A DNA stretch of 64,000 nucleotides from assembly GCA_026545765.1 (NCBI GenBank), contig JAIFAC010000259.1:62001-126000 (forward strand). Direction: 5' to 3'. The position numbers and the translations under genes were made by a program. The notes under the pieces were generated by a model. That model did no database searches, was not told where the DNA came from, and was given only the letters and a program-made list of their open reading frames with translations. This DNA comes from Plantago major (lineage: Eukaryota; Streptophyta; Magnoliopsida; Lamiales; Plantaginaceae). Each line of letters starts with the position of its first letter. Within the stretch, counting starts at the first letter, position 1. Positions 44,343 to 55,326 of the stretch are shown in pieces.

Positions 44343-45816
44343 CTCCCTACGTTCCATTAAAAACTTCATAACTTTCTTTTTTTTGGGTTCCATTAGAAAC
44401 TTACTAAACCTCATAATGGAAAGTTTTTACCCCACTAACTAATTCTTTAGGAAAAATTTCTTTTGGTACCCCTTAAATTTGGTCGAATTACGAATTCAAC
44501 CCCCTATTTCGAAGATTTACAGTTTCATCCAAAAAATGAACACCCTTGCTGACATGGATCTGCTTTTTGCTGATGTGGAGATGAAAGTTGGAGATATTAA
44601 CGAAAATGCCATTAATTATTTTTGCTTTTAATTTTCTTTAATTCCTTCTCCTTATTTTGTTTTATTTTCCCTTTTTCTTTATTTCATATGTTTTAGAAAA
44701 TTGCAAATTCAAGTACCTTGAAAGGATCTAATTCTCCATTGACCACCCACGAGTTTTTTAAAAACATCAAACAAGCCCTTCAACTTTTGAATCGAATCAA
44801 ACCATCAACGAACAATAACCAAAATCGAAACAAGACTGGAGATGGAATTGAGTCGTTTGCATCCAATTGAATCAGATTTCACCCATTTGTAGTCAGGTAA
44901 ACAAATGTGAAGCCGTAATAGTCTGACATTGCTCTCGATCCGATCAAGTAATTCGGGGAAAAAGCTCCATGTTTCATCAGTGAACTCATTATTATGGTAT
45001 GGAATTGTTTCTCTTTGTTTTTCTCTTTACTGAGAATCAATAACATTACTCATTACCTAAATAGAGTTCACAATCACTGTCAATGGAAGACAATTGTAGG
45101 AAATGCCAAATCATCACTCTAGAAGAAGAATAGAAATTAAAAAAAGAGTTCCTTTACTGGATCAAAATCAAAGGTGAGGTCAATTCAATCTCGAAACTTC
45201 ATCATGGTCATTTTCAATCCTATTACATTCGCTTGAGTCAGATAAATAGTTCGACAGAGCCGTATTAACATCTCCGATAAGAGCTGTTAATACAGATCCA
45301 TGCGGAGCTGTTCTTTAAATATAAGAAAAGAATAGGAAAGAGAAGAAGAGGAAGAAAATAAAAGAAGAGAAGGAGATGAAGAGGAGACGGAGAAGACGAA
45401 GTTGGAAGATTGAGTTTGTTTTTCTTTAACTTTTGTTTTATTTTTATTTTTATTAATGTTTTGAATTTTAATTTATTTTAATTTTTCTTAATTCTTTGAG
45501 GTTTAAAATTTATAACAGGAGAGAGAAAATACTGATGTGGACTGGTTGGTCAAAGGGAATGATGTATTTGTAATTGTTTGAAATGCGGGGATGAATCTGT
45601 TTCGGGGTCCAATTGCAGGGTACTGTATGTAATTTTTCCAATTCTTTATTATTTCTCTTTCCTACTTTATCATCACTTTATTCAATCTCTCTCTTACTTT
45701 ATCACCCACTTACAATTTTATCAATATAATTCCTCTTACAAATTATTATTTTATTACTATTCTCTTAATTGAAAATAAAGTGATGGCTTAAGAAGCTTTT
45801 AATGGACCGGAGGGAG
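44343..45816. mobile_element. Stowaway-like MITE split by a MULE-like MITE
   Basis: The left end reads CTCCCTACGTTCCATTAAAA and the right end TTTTAATGGACCGGAGGGAG, an inverted repeat flanked by TA (44,341-44,342; 45,817-45,818). Without the inner element and one copy of its duplication it is about 275 bp, close to the Stowaway at 37,859-38,120. Confidence 0.8.
44450..45639. mobile_element. MULE-like MITE (1,190 bp) with 9-bp target duplication
   Basis: Ends are GGAAAAATTTCTTTTGGTACC and the reverse complement of GGAAAAATTACATACAGTACC, and the flanks are AATTCTTTA at 44,441-44,449 and 45,640-45,648. A 9-bp duplication is typical of Mutator-like elements. The inside has no transposase; a GAAGA-rich stretch (45,318-45,400) and a frame at 45,578-45,772 are not considered genes. 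Confidence 0.8.
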
Positions 45817-45818
45817 TA

Positions 45819-46084
45819 ATGTTCTATGCTTCTAGATCATTTATTTCCTTATAACTCTTGGTTTGAGTATCATAACTTCCTTTTGGCCTAACTCTCGCTC
45901 TCATAGGTTGTAAGTGCATAATGAAATGTGTTGAGGAAACTTTTCAAGTATCAGACATTTAAAGGCTTTTTATTGTATGTTCTGGACATATGGTTATTGT
46001 GTATTCTCTGCATGATCATATGATTAAGGCACTTTTCATTCATGCACAAATGTTGCCGATTTGGTTTCACCAGAGAATAAGACT
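45819..46084. other. No gene seen between MITE and Tat element
   Basis: T-rich, intron-like DNA without a convincing reading frame; it ends where the Tat 5' LTR begins at 46,085. Confidence 0.5.
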
Positions 46085-46972
46085 TGTTGATACGGACATG
46101 TGTCCAATCCGTTAAGGGCGCCATAGAGCGTGTCCTAGAGCGCATCAAAGCTGAGATAGCCAATTCAGTACTATTCCGACCTTCAAATGGTCCGACCTAA
46201 GGGAAACCATTCCAGGTCAGCTAGTACTTACAAGTCAACACACCTTCTCAGCTAAATTCGACCAAGCTAGGTGTACGACTTCCGAACCTGACAAAAGGTC
46301 ACATGGTCCTTCCAAGTACCACAAACTGTCAGTCTTAGGATGCCAAACGGACCGGACGAGAATCTCGACGCCACCATCACATTAAGACCAAACGATATAA
46401 TGTAACCATCGAGATACTTCCGTGGAACTCTAGCTCGACACCTCGAGTTACCTAAGGCGATCAACAAGGCATGATATGTCCGAAGGACCACACGACCCAA
46501 CGTATGAACAATACTCTCAGAGGGAAAGGTCCAAACTACCTCCCGTGCCCATTAATTAGTATCGATTATCGCTCACTATCGGGCTATGGGCCAAAGGTAC
46601 CATTGGTGTCCAAATCGAGGCATACACTGCATCATCTTCGAGTCACTTCATAAGCATATGATAACTATAAATATAGCACAAGGTCCAAGACCTTGAGGTA
46701 GAGTGACAATCCACAAGTCATAAGTCTTATTGATATCCTAACCTTCCTCATAACTATTACATTGAGAGCTCCCAACTCTCTCTTGAGTAAAGTCTCTTAC
46801 CGGATTGACATACGCAATCCAGGTAACCCTTTCTAACCCCCCCCCCCCCCACTTAGTCCTTTCAGGTACTCTAGCTCGACAGGTACCGCTCCGGACTTCA
46901 AGTTGGAGGCGGATCTTAGACTAGGTTGCTTGTAATAGTTTAGTTAGTGATGAGCGGTGTTACCCCTCAACA
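46085..46972 (+). repeat. 5' LTR of Tat-type element
   Basis: 888 bp from TGTTGATACGG to CCCCTCAACA. It has a TATA-like CTATAAATATAG near 46,667 and a run of 13-14 C near 46,838. Confidence 0.8.
46667..46678 (+). promoter_or_regulatory. TATA box in Tat 5' LTR
   Basis: ACTATAAATATAG lies about 585 bp into the LTR with a leader behind it, as in plant LTR promoters. Confidence 0.5.
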
Positions 46973-46974
46973 TT

Positions 46975-46992
46975 TTGGCACCGTCTGTGGGA
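46975..46992 (+). promoter_or_regulatory. Primer-binding site of Tat-type element
   Basis: TTTGGCACCGTCTGTGGG begins at or within two bases of the LTR end. This TTGGCRCCGTCTGTGGG form is characteristic of Tat-lineage plant elements. Confidence 0.75.
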
Positions 46993-47027
46993 AGCTTTAC
47001 AAAAGGTTTCGTGACTGAGTTAGGCTG

Positions 47028-48730
47028 ATGGCAAGAACAAGACGGACAGCACGGACTAGCGCTGCAGGCGTTGGGACTCCTCCCCCACGTCCGCGCAGAC
47101 GTCCGCCCACCCGGGGACGAAGGGCCACTGTGGCTGAAAGGAACGCTGGAAGGAGATATCCGAGCGACGGTCGCACAGCGAGCCCATCCTCAGATGAGGG
47201 AGGAGACGTTCCGCACAGGGGAGTCCGAAGTGCTCCTGAGAACATTATAACTGAGAACCATGGAGAAGGGATCGTACGAGTTTCTACGGCAGAAGCTCAC
47301 GGCCCCACTACGGGTCAACAGTTTACTATGCCTGATGGTCGCATCGTCTGCACTAGTGACCTCGGATTAAGTGAGACTCAGTTCGATAGATTGCTCACGT
47401 TAATCCAAGGTTGCCTCGGGTCTAACAATGCCCATCCTCAGCAAGTCACTCCGCCAGTGGCTACTCCAGTTCAAGCAGAGCCTGCCCTATCAAGAAACAG
47501 GCAACGTCCGATCCAGCGGAGGTTGGGGAATCAGCTACCTCAAGAGGATCTGCGAAACCTTCTAGATCGGAGGGCATCTGCTTCTCAAGTTCGGGGTGAA
47601 GGAAGTCCGAAAGGTAGGAGAGAGTATCAGGAGGGGGATAACAGGCATCCTAGAGCTCCGCAACAAGCACCTCCGAGAGATAGAGATCATGTAGCGAAAA
47701 CCATTCCGGTGGTCCGTCTAGAGGAACTCCTCATGATGTAGCAGTTCATCCAAGGACGGGGGAGATAATGACTGCGGAGGAAATCTATGCTCAACAAAAA
47801 GCTTTGGAGGCCCAGATTCTAAATCTTGGACGCCTGGTAAAGGATCATGAGCAGATAGCCACTAGTGCGCCAAATCCTTTGTGCGATGACATTATGAGAG
47901 AAAAGGAAAGGAATAGAAACTTGGATCAAGTGATTCCGAACTTGGAATACTATTACGGGATACCGCCCCTGTCACACCGACAAGGTACAACAGTAAGATG
48001 GATTCCAAGGGGATGAGCGATAATATAAAAGCTCTCACGTTCTCATCTACTCTCTTCGGAACGGCCATGGATTGGTACACTACTTTGTCGAACAAGTCGA
48101 TAAGGTCATATGCAGACCTCTCTTCCAAATTCCTGGCACGATTTGGAAAATCTAAAAGAAGAAAGCGGACTGTGGAGCACCTGGCCGAGGTTATACAAAG
48201 GAACAAGAGGATCTTAGGACTTTCGATCGCTTATACTAAGTCCTCCGAGTTGAGTCTCACAGTATTAAAGAACGGGTACGTCAACTGTATGCTAATACTT
48301 ACAACTCCGAGCTCCGTTGGAAACTTTCTAGTCAGGAAGTGAGGAGTGAAAAGCATTTGGATGACATCTGTGAAGAAGTGATGTACGGAGAAGAGTATCG
48401 AAGGAATGTTCCAGTGAGAGCTGGTTCCAAGAAAGGAAAGGAGCCGATAAAACAAGAGCAACGCCAGGGGAAGTTTGACCCAAAGAAAGATTATAGGGAT
48501 AAAGGTTTCAACAGAGAAAGGAGTCCGCCAAGACGGTTCGCGGACTACACTCGTCTCAACAAACCAAGATCCGATCTTGGCCACCATTGTTGAGAGAAAG
48601 TTGATATCCAATGGCCGAAGCCCTCTCACAACAACCGGAAGAACAAGAATGCAAAGGGGTACTGCAAGTTCCACAAGAGTAGTGGTCATGAGACCGATGA
48701 TTGCATTCAACTGAAAACACAGGTTGAACA
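47028..48730 (+). pseudogene. Tat-type gag remnant
   Basis: A very basic N-terminus (MARTRRTARTSAAGVGTPPP), then a middle with SETQFDRLLTLIQGC, and the capsid core at 47,998-48,342 with LTFSSTLFGTAMDWYTTL and SYADLSSKFLARFG, a classic retrotransposon gag signature. The part near 48,590-48,730 corresponds to the nucleocapsid end. Broken, with several breaks. Confidence 0.8.
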
Positions 48731-48731
48731 T

Positions 48732-49853
48732 TTGATAAGAGAGGGCAAGTTGAAGGAGCACATCTATACGGATGAGCCTTCTAGACATGAAAGAACGGAA
48801 CGAAGGAGGGATGATAAAGCTACAGAACCACCACCCCATCCGCTATCCTTGCCACCTCCGCCAGCCAACCATCCGTCTCGCCCGAACCGACACCCATACA
48901 GGTACGGTGATGACATTGAAATGGAGAACCCTCCATACAGCGGAGTGATCAACGCCATAGCGGGTGGACCAACTGGGGGCGATAGTAGGAACGCGAGAGA
49001 GCGGACAGCTCAGAATCTTCGGAACAACGACAGATCATATGTTGCTCCAGCAATTCGAGGGACAAACGCTATATCCTTTGATGATAGTGAGATTCCTCCT
49101 CCTACGGTGGGAGGCGAAGACATAGATGATCCGGATGTTCCGCTGGTGGTTTCTTTAACCATTGCAACTTATCGAGTGAACAAAATCCTGGTGGATACGG
49201 GGAGTTCCTCGAACATCATATCCAAAAGGACAATAGACCAGATGGATCTGGGAAGAATCCGATATGAGAGAGTCAACACCTCCATATTAGGTTTTGGAGG
49301 AGGAACTGTCCGCCCCCTATGAAGTGTCATGCTTCATGTTTCACTTGGGACACATCCCGCAAGAGTGACACAGCTAGTCCGATTTATAGTGGTGGATCGA
49401 ACTTTCGACTACAATGCCATCTTTGGACGTCCGGGGCTCAATCAATTCCGAGCTATTTCCTCCACTCTCCATAATAGGATGAAGTTTCCGACCCCATGCG
49501 GAGTTGGAGAGGAAGTGGGGAACATCCGAGAAGCTTGGGAGTGCTATATTATGTCCACAAGGAGAGCATCTGCGCCCGTATTGGCATTCGCTGTGACTTC
49601 TGATCCGCCAGTTGTTCTTCCATCAAAAAAGGAGAATCCACACATTGGAGTAGGGAGCCAGAGGGACAAGTTTCCTAAAACTGCACTAATTGAGGCTCAT
49701 GAAACTCTCAAGGAAGTTGAGCTTGTTGTTGGAAGCCCGGATAAGAAGACTAGAATCGGAACAGAGATGAATGCGGAAGTGGAAATGAAGCTCATTGCTT
49801 GTCTCCGAGATAACAGTGATGTATTTCCTCGAGTAATCGACGACCAAGGATAG
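48732..49853 (+). pseudogene. Tat-type protease remnant and linker
   Basis: A Pro-rich stretch with GVINAIAGGPTGGDS, the standard Tat gag-protease junction motif, leads to VNKILVDTGSSSNIISK with the active-site Asp at about 49,194. The second protease part has FDYNAIFGRPGLNQFRAISS. Two adjoining frames; broken. Confidence 0.8.
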
Positions 49854-49884
49854 ATCCGAGGATTGCTGTTCACCGTCTGAAAAC

Positions 49885-50838
49885 ATGGATCCCTCGATTA
49901 AGTATATCCGTCAAAAGAGAAAGAATTTTGGTCCGATCAAGGATGCCATCATATCCGCCGAAGTTGATCGACTCCTGAAGGCAGGGCATATCGAAGAAGT
50001 CCGTTATTCTGATTGGGTTTGCAACGTGGTTCTGGTAGAAAAATCGCCAGGCAAATGGCGGATGTGCAATGATTTCACCAGGCTAAATAAGTTTTGCCCA
50101 AGGGATCCATACCCTTTGCCACGGATAGATCAATTGGTTGATTCCACGGCCGGATGTGCGTTACTGAGTTTCATGGACGCATATCAAGTCTTTTACCAGA
50201 TTCGGATGGCCAAGGAGGACATCAAGAAAACAGCTTTCTTTGCTGCAGGAGGAGTGTATTGCTTTAAAGTGATGCCCTTCGGATTGAAAAATGCGGGAGC
50301 AACTTACCAACAACTGGTGAATCAGATGTTCAAGGAAGAAATTGGTGAAACCATGGAGGTGTATGCGGATGACATGCTCGTTAAGAGCAAAACTGAAGAA
50401 CATGTGGATCACTTGAACAAGTGCTTTGCTATCCTTAGGAAGTACGGTATGAAACTGAATCCAGAAAAGTGCACCTTCGGAGTGAAAGGAGGAAAGTTCC
50501 TAGGATACATGGTCACAGAGAGAGGGAAAAGCGCAAATCCTGAGAAGATCAAGGCAATCCTAGATCTGCCTCATCCGAAGAACCTCAATGAGGTACAACA
50601 GATTATTGGACGTCTTATGTCCTTAAGTCGTTTTATTTTGCGATCCGCAGAAAAGAACCTTCTCTTGTTCAAAATCCTCCGGAAAGGAGAGAGCTTTGAG
50701 TGGACCGCGGAATGTTCGGAGGCTTTTGAAAATTTTAAAAAGTACCTCCATTCCCCTCCGCTGCTCTCCAAACCCGTGGAAGGAGAACCACTCTACCTCT
50801 ACCTAGCAATTACGGAAGAGGCAATGGTTCCGTATTAG
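49885..50838 (+). pseudogene. Tat-type reverse transcriptase remnant
   Basis: An open 317-residue frame holding the RT fingers and palm: KWRMCNDFTRLNKFCPRD, ALLSFMDAYQVFYQIRMA, MPFGLKNAGATYQQLVNQM and the catalytic YADDMLVKS (YADD codons at 50,362-50,373), then FLGYMVTERGKSANPEKI and the start of the connection to RNase H. It is the longest open frame of the element, but the polyprotein around it is broken. Confidence 0.88.
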
Positions 50839-51640
50839 TACGGATTCAAGCTAATGATCACTTGCCAATCTACTATCTTAGCAAAGCCCTTGTCATGAGA
50901 CAAGATACGGAAGATTGAGAAATTTGCATATGCTTCGGTTTACACCGCAAGGCGGTTAAAGCCATATTTCAAGTCTCATAAAGTAGTAGTACTAACTATG
51001 GAACCTTTGAAATAGGTCCTGGGAAAGCCCGACCAATCCGGACGACTCACTAAATGGGCAATTGAGCTGAGCGAGTACGACATTAGCTATCAGGCTCCGA
51101 CAGCCAAGAAGGCTCAAGTTGTTTCTGACTTCCTAGCGGAGTACCTCAAGTCGATTCAGAAAGTCCTGACAAACAGCATTTGAATGCCTAATCACCAAGC
51201 ATCATACGAAAGCCGCCCGCCAACGATCAACCCGTAAAATCTTGAGGATGCTCACCATTAATCACCGATCGCATCATGGGAGGAAACTCGGGTCAACCAA
51301 ATGTTCCTTCTTGATGATATCACAAGGGAATCCGGTACTAACAACACTAGTCCGGATATTAAAGAAAAGAAGGAACACAGGTTAGAATCTCAGGAGCTTA
51401 CAGAAGACCTCCAAACCAAAGAACATCCCTCTGATGTTTGGACATTGAAGTGATGGTTCCTCCACCGAAGAGTAGGAGGAATTGAATCTATCTTAAAAGC
51501 TCGATGGCGCTGAACTCGACTATGCGATATCCTCGAATTCAAAGTCAACAATAATGAGGCCGAGTATGAAGAATCGTTAGTCGGACTACGCCCAGCCAAG
51601 TCCTCGCAGTCCTAAACTCAAAGCTTACACGGATTCACGC
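50839..51640 (+). pseudogene. Tat-type RNase H region remnant
   Basis: Directly behind the RT, pieces of the RNase H are recognisable by order (QVLGKPDQSGRLTKWAIELS-like translation near 51,010-51,080 and NNNEAEYE near 51,545). Tat elements often have two RNase H domains here. Heavily broken, so domain limits are approximate. Confidence 0.6.
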
Positions 51641-51849
51641 TAGTGGAAGCCTAATGCTCGCACGCTTGCCACAAAAGGCTCTTCAATGATCAAGTACCTT
51701 GAGCTACCAGCAATAAGTCACCTCTTTGATGAGTTTACCTCGAGAAGTTTGATAGGACTCGAACGAAGAGCGGACGCTCTAAAGTACGACCGCACAAATG
51801 CTTAGACACGAGGAGAGTAATCCTACTCACTATTACTGACTCATCCGTC

Positions 51850-52950
51850 ATGAGGCCAAATCTAACCGTTATGATAACTGACACAGGAAGAAACTGGATG
51901 ACTGATATCTTTAGTTATCTCAAGGACGGATCATTACCAGCTGATCCGAAGGAGTCAAGGAGTGTGCAGTGCCGAGCAAACAGATATTTTATACTTGGAG
52001 AAGATTTGTACAAGAGATCTTTGTTGGACTCATTTGAGATGTTTAGGTTCGCAAGGGCTAAGATCAGGCCGAAGAAATTCACAGTGGAAGCTGCGGAAGC
52101 CATTCCGGAGGACGAACTCTAGCTCAGAAGATCATCCGACAGGGCTACTACTGGCCTACCATTGATAAGGATTCCGCTAGCTTCGCCAAGAAATGTCCTG
52201 ATTGTCAATATTATGCGAATATTCCCCATCGTCCGACACACCCTATGATTCCGTCAGTCATAGCGTGTCCATTTGATCAATGGGGCATCGATATTGTCGG
52301 ACCATTCCCAAGGGGCACTCAACAGAAGAAGTTCTTAATTGTGGCCGTGAATATTTCACCAAGTGGGTAGAATCAAGTCGTGGCAACTATCACGGAAAGT
52401 CGAAAAGCGGACCTTCATTTGGAAAAACATCATTTGTCGCCTACCTACCCAGTTCTTATCTCGACAATGGTGCTCAATTTTCGGGCAAGACTCAATGAAT
52501 GGTTGGCATCTTTCAAGATTGAACAACGCTTCACATCTGTCGGATACCCACAAGCCAATGGACAAGCTGAGTCCATGAACAAGACAATTGTTAAGATCCT
52601 GGACAAGCGGTTGAGAACTTCTCAAGAAAGTTGGGCGGATGATCTAGATGGCGTACTGTGGGCTCATCGCACCACTGCGCGGACCGCGACTAGAGAGACT
52701 ATGAGGGTCCAATCATGAAGCTCGGATATTCGATCTAGACATGTTGGAACAGAAAGAATCAAGGCTATTAATATCCACAGTACCAAGCAACCGCAGCGGC
52801 CTACAACAGAATGTTCAAGTTAAGGACTTACGTGTCGGAGACCTAGTACTCCGAAATGATATCTTGAGCAATGTTGGGAATCTTAAGCCTAAATGGAAGG
52901 ACCTTACAAGATTGTCAAAAGTAGATTGAACGGAAGCTATGAATTGGAAG
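51850..52950 (+). pseudogene. Tat-type integrase remnant
   Basis: Zinc-finger and core parts with CPFDQWGIDIVGPFP-like sequence near 52,265, the core end FTSVGYPQANGQAESMNKTI (52,530-52,590) bearing the catalytic Glu, and the C-terminal part with RVGDLVLRNDI near 52,830. Broken, with several breaks. Confidence 0.75.
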
Positions 52951-52999
52951 ACGAGTACGGACACCCACTCAAGCGTACTTGGAATGCCAGGAACCTTCA

Positions 53000-53620
53000 A
53001 AAGTTCTATGCGTAGGGTTGCTTACACGGGACTCCGCCAGTTGTTTGGACTTTTTAGGCTTAAACTGTTTATTACGCGGAACTCCGCTCGCTTTTTGTTA
53101 ACTCTTTTGTCATCACATATGCAAAGTTGTAATTGAATTTCTGTCAAATCAATACAACTTCTATCTTTCAATTCATAAATATTAAATTTAGTGTTCAGGT
53201 GACAAAAAAGCAAGTAATGAATTTTATTCATATATGAAACAGAGTGTACATAACACTGTCTTCGCAGTCTACAACCTCGGATCTTTATCCGGATTTACAG
53301 CTACAATACATAAACTGTAAAGAAGGTATATGGAGAAACGTCGTCCTCCATTGAGCACATTCCTCCGACAGGAAAGTGTTCCCCTTAGTCATCACTTCCG
53401 GGGGAACCAAGAATCTGATGTGCCTGCACAATACAGAATGATTCAGTAAGTTGGAATTCCACAATGTCACCATACCTTTGATGCCCTCTACGGATCCCGT
53501 GCACAGTGTGTACGGACAAATTAAAATAGTGATTGTTGGCACTTGGAATGTCATGCTCATAAGCAGATTAGACGGACACATCTATCATGTCCGATATCAA
53601 ACCTCGGATCTTTACATCAT
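53000..53620. other. End of Tat pol and start of its 3' internal region
   Basis: The plus-strand coding similarity fades at about 53,000. A 98-residue minus-strand frame at 53,581-53,285 is the only longer frame and has no recognised domain. Confidence 0.35.
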
Positions 53621-54075
53621 CAAACCTCATATCTCCAAACAGGGGTGTTTTTCAAAGATACCTGTTTGTTCGATTCTGAGCACGGATCCGACGATTGATC
53701 AGATGGCGACTCCACCCGCCGCAGCCTCGTAAAGGAAAAGCTCCTAAAGGGTGGATCGCACATATGACCGATAAGATCGTCCGTTAGCCTACCTTCGGAT
53801 CTGAGCATTTACCGAGATCAGATTTTTCGACCGATCTTGAGCAATCGTCCCCTCCAGACCCACGCCACTCTCAAACTCAAGACAAGCATCGATTTGAGAG
53901 TGGACAGGAGTCTCGAGGGGAGACTAGTCAAGAAATCATCCTCTTATGGGTACTACCGGGCTCAAACTGTGAGATCTATCCAAGTTTGAGAAAGAAGGTG
54001 GAAATCTTCAGTGAGAAGGGAAACTGGAGTCGGATCTAGGCGATCAGTGCAGAGGAGAGCTCGGGTATTTATAGA
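53620..54075 (-). other. Antisense transcription-unit-like block 1 in Tat element
   Basis: A TATA-like CTATAAATA on the minus strand (about 54,066-54,075) is followed by a pyrimidine-rich leader and, at 53,808-53,620, a short frame (RLTDDLIGHMCDPPFRSF). No domain recognised. It may be a small antisense gene or a decayed exon of the main antisense gene. Confidence 0.3.
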
Positions 54076-54480
54076 TGGGACGAACCAATAAGCGTCCGAC
54101 ACGTAAGAACCTTGACGCCGACAATGGGCTTGGGCCATCCGTAGGGCCGAAAAGTGTTGGATCGACTGAGCTTACCCTACCTGATCCAGACAAGCCCATT
54201 AACCACGTCCGAGTTCGTACCTGATGCCCATTTTGCAAGTAAATGGCATAAAAATGATCCGACGAAGTAAGGCTATGAAAAAGGTAACAACTTAATCTAT
54301 TAAGGACAGTCCGAATTTCATTAGAAAATCATCCGAGCATACAAAAAACGGAGAGTACAATTTTCCGATGTCTGAAGACCATACATAAGTTTACGGGACA
54401 TACCTCGCCTTGTCCCTTCAGTGGATTCCCGAGGTTGAGCCTTGAGATTCCGAGCCACCACCTTGAGCCCGACGAGCTTG

Positions 54481-54888
54481 TCAGATTCGAATCCTCCTAC
54501 GGATCATCTTCAGCACCCGCTCTCTCTCTTCCTCAGCTTGCCTCCTGGCGACCACCGGACACAAAGGGGGATCACCTTCTGGAGCAAGAATGATTGAGTC
54601 ATCCACTGTGCCTTTACCAGCATAAGTCGGAGGGTGCATGTTTCCGCAGGCACAATTTATCCAAAGGTCGACAAAGAATCGCATTGGGATCATGTGGTTC
54701 TCCAAAGTCAAGTTCTCTGTGTCGGTAGCACTGCTTGCATTAAGGAGAAGTTGCCTAGCTCGATCGAACTTCTCGGCGGATTCCGATCCTAAAGGAATCA
54801 ATTTTTCGAAAGTAAATTTCTAGAAAAGGAAGGGCTGAAGAGAGGTAAAACAGTGAGAAAGGAAGAATTACCATATCCTTATTTATAG
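54481..54888 (-). other. Antisense transcription-unit-like block 2 in Tat element
   Basis: A minus-strand TATA-like CCTATAAATAAGG (about 54,878-54,889) precedes a ~106-residue frame ending at 54,481. The frame has ESAEKFDRARQLLLNAS, NHMIPMRFFVDLWIN and a basic end RERVLKMIRRRIRI; its first codon is not ATG, so the true start is unknown. No family recognised. Confidence 0.35.
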
Positions 54889-55326
54889 GAATGAAAAATC
54901 CCTACGATCACGCCACGTGTCCTCCGTCTGACGGTTCGAAAGATGAAAGGACGCATTAATAATGGCGACTCTACCGCTTCATCTGCCTCCTTCTAGAAGA
55001 TTACACATCCCCATAAAGTATACCGGTATAATAAAGACGAGTAGTCCGAAGATCAGCAAGATAATGGTTAGATTATCTTGCATCAGATGTCATTCAAAGC
55101 GATCCGCACTTGCAAGAGATGTATATTTACGATAACTTAGCATATGAACGACGGATCAAGGGAAATAAAGGAGAAAACAAGTAATACATCAAAGCATGGA
55201 AAATATTGTACCAGGGATAATTACGCATTTAAAGAGAGGATAATATTGTACTGCAACGCTCGCGTCGACAATCGACATAGCAATTCAAATGGTTACAAAT
55301 TTTTCAAGGGCATACCCCGGACTTCT

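Noticed and set aside
48231-48839. A 202-residue minus-strand frame
   Set aside because: Overlaps the well-supported Tat gag/protease junction on the plus strand and shows no domain.
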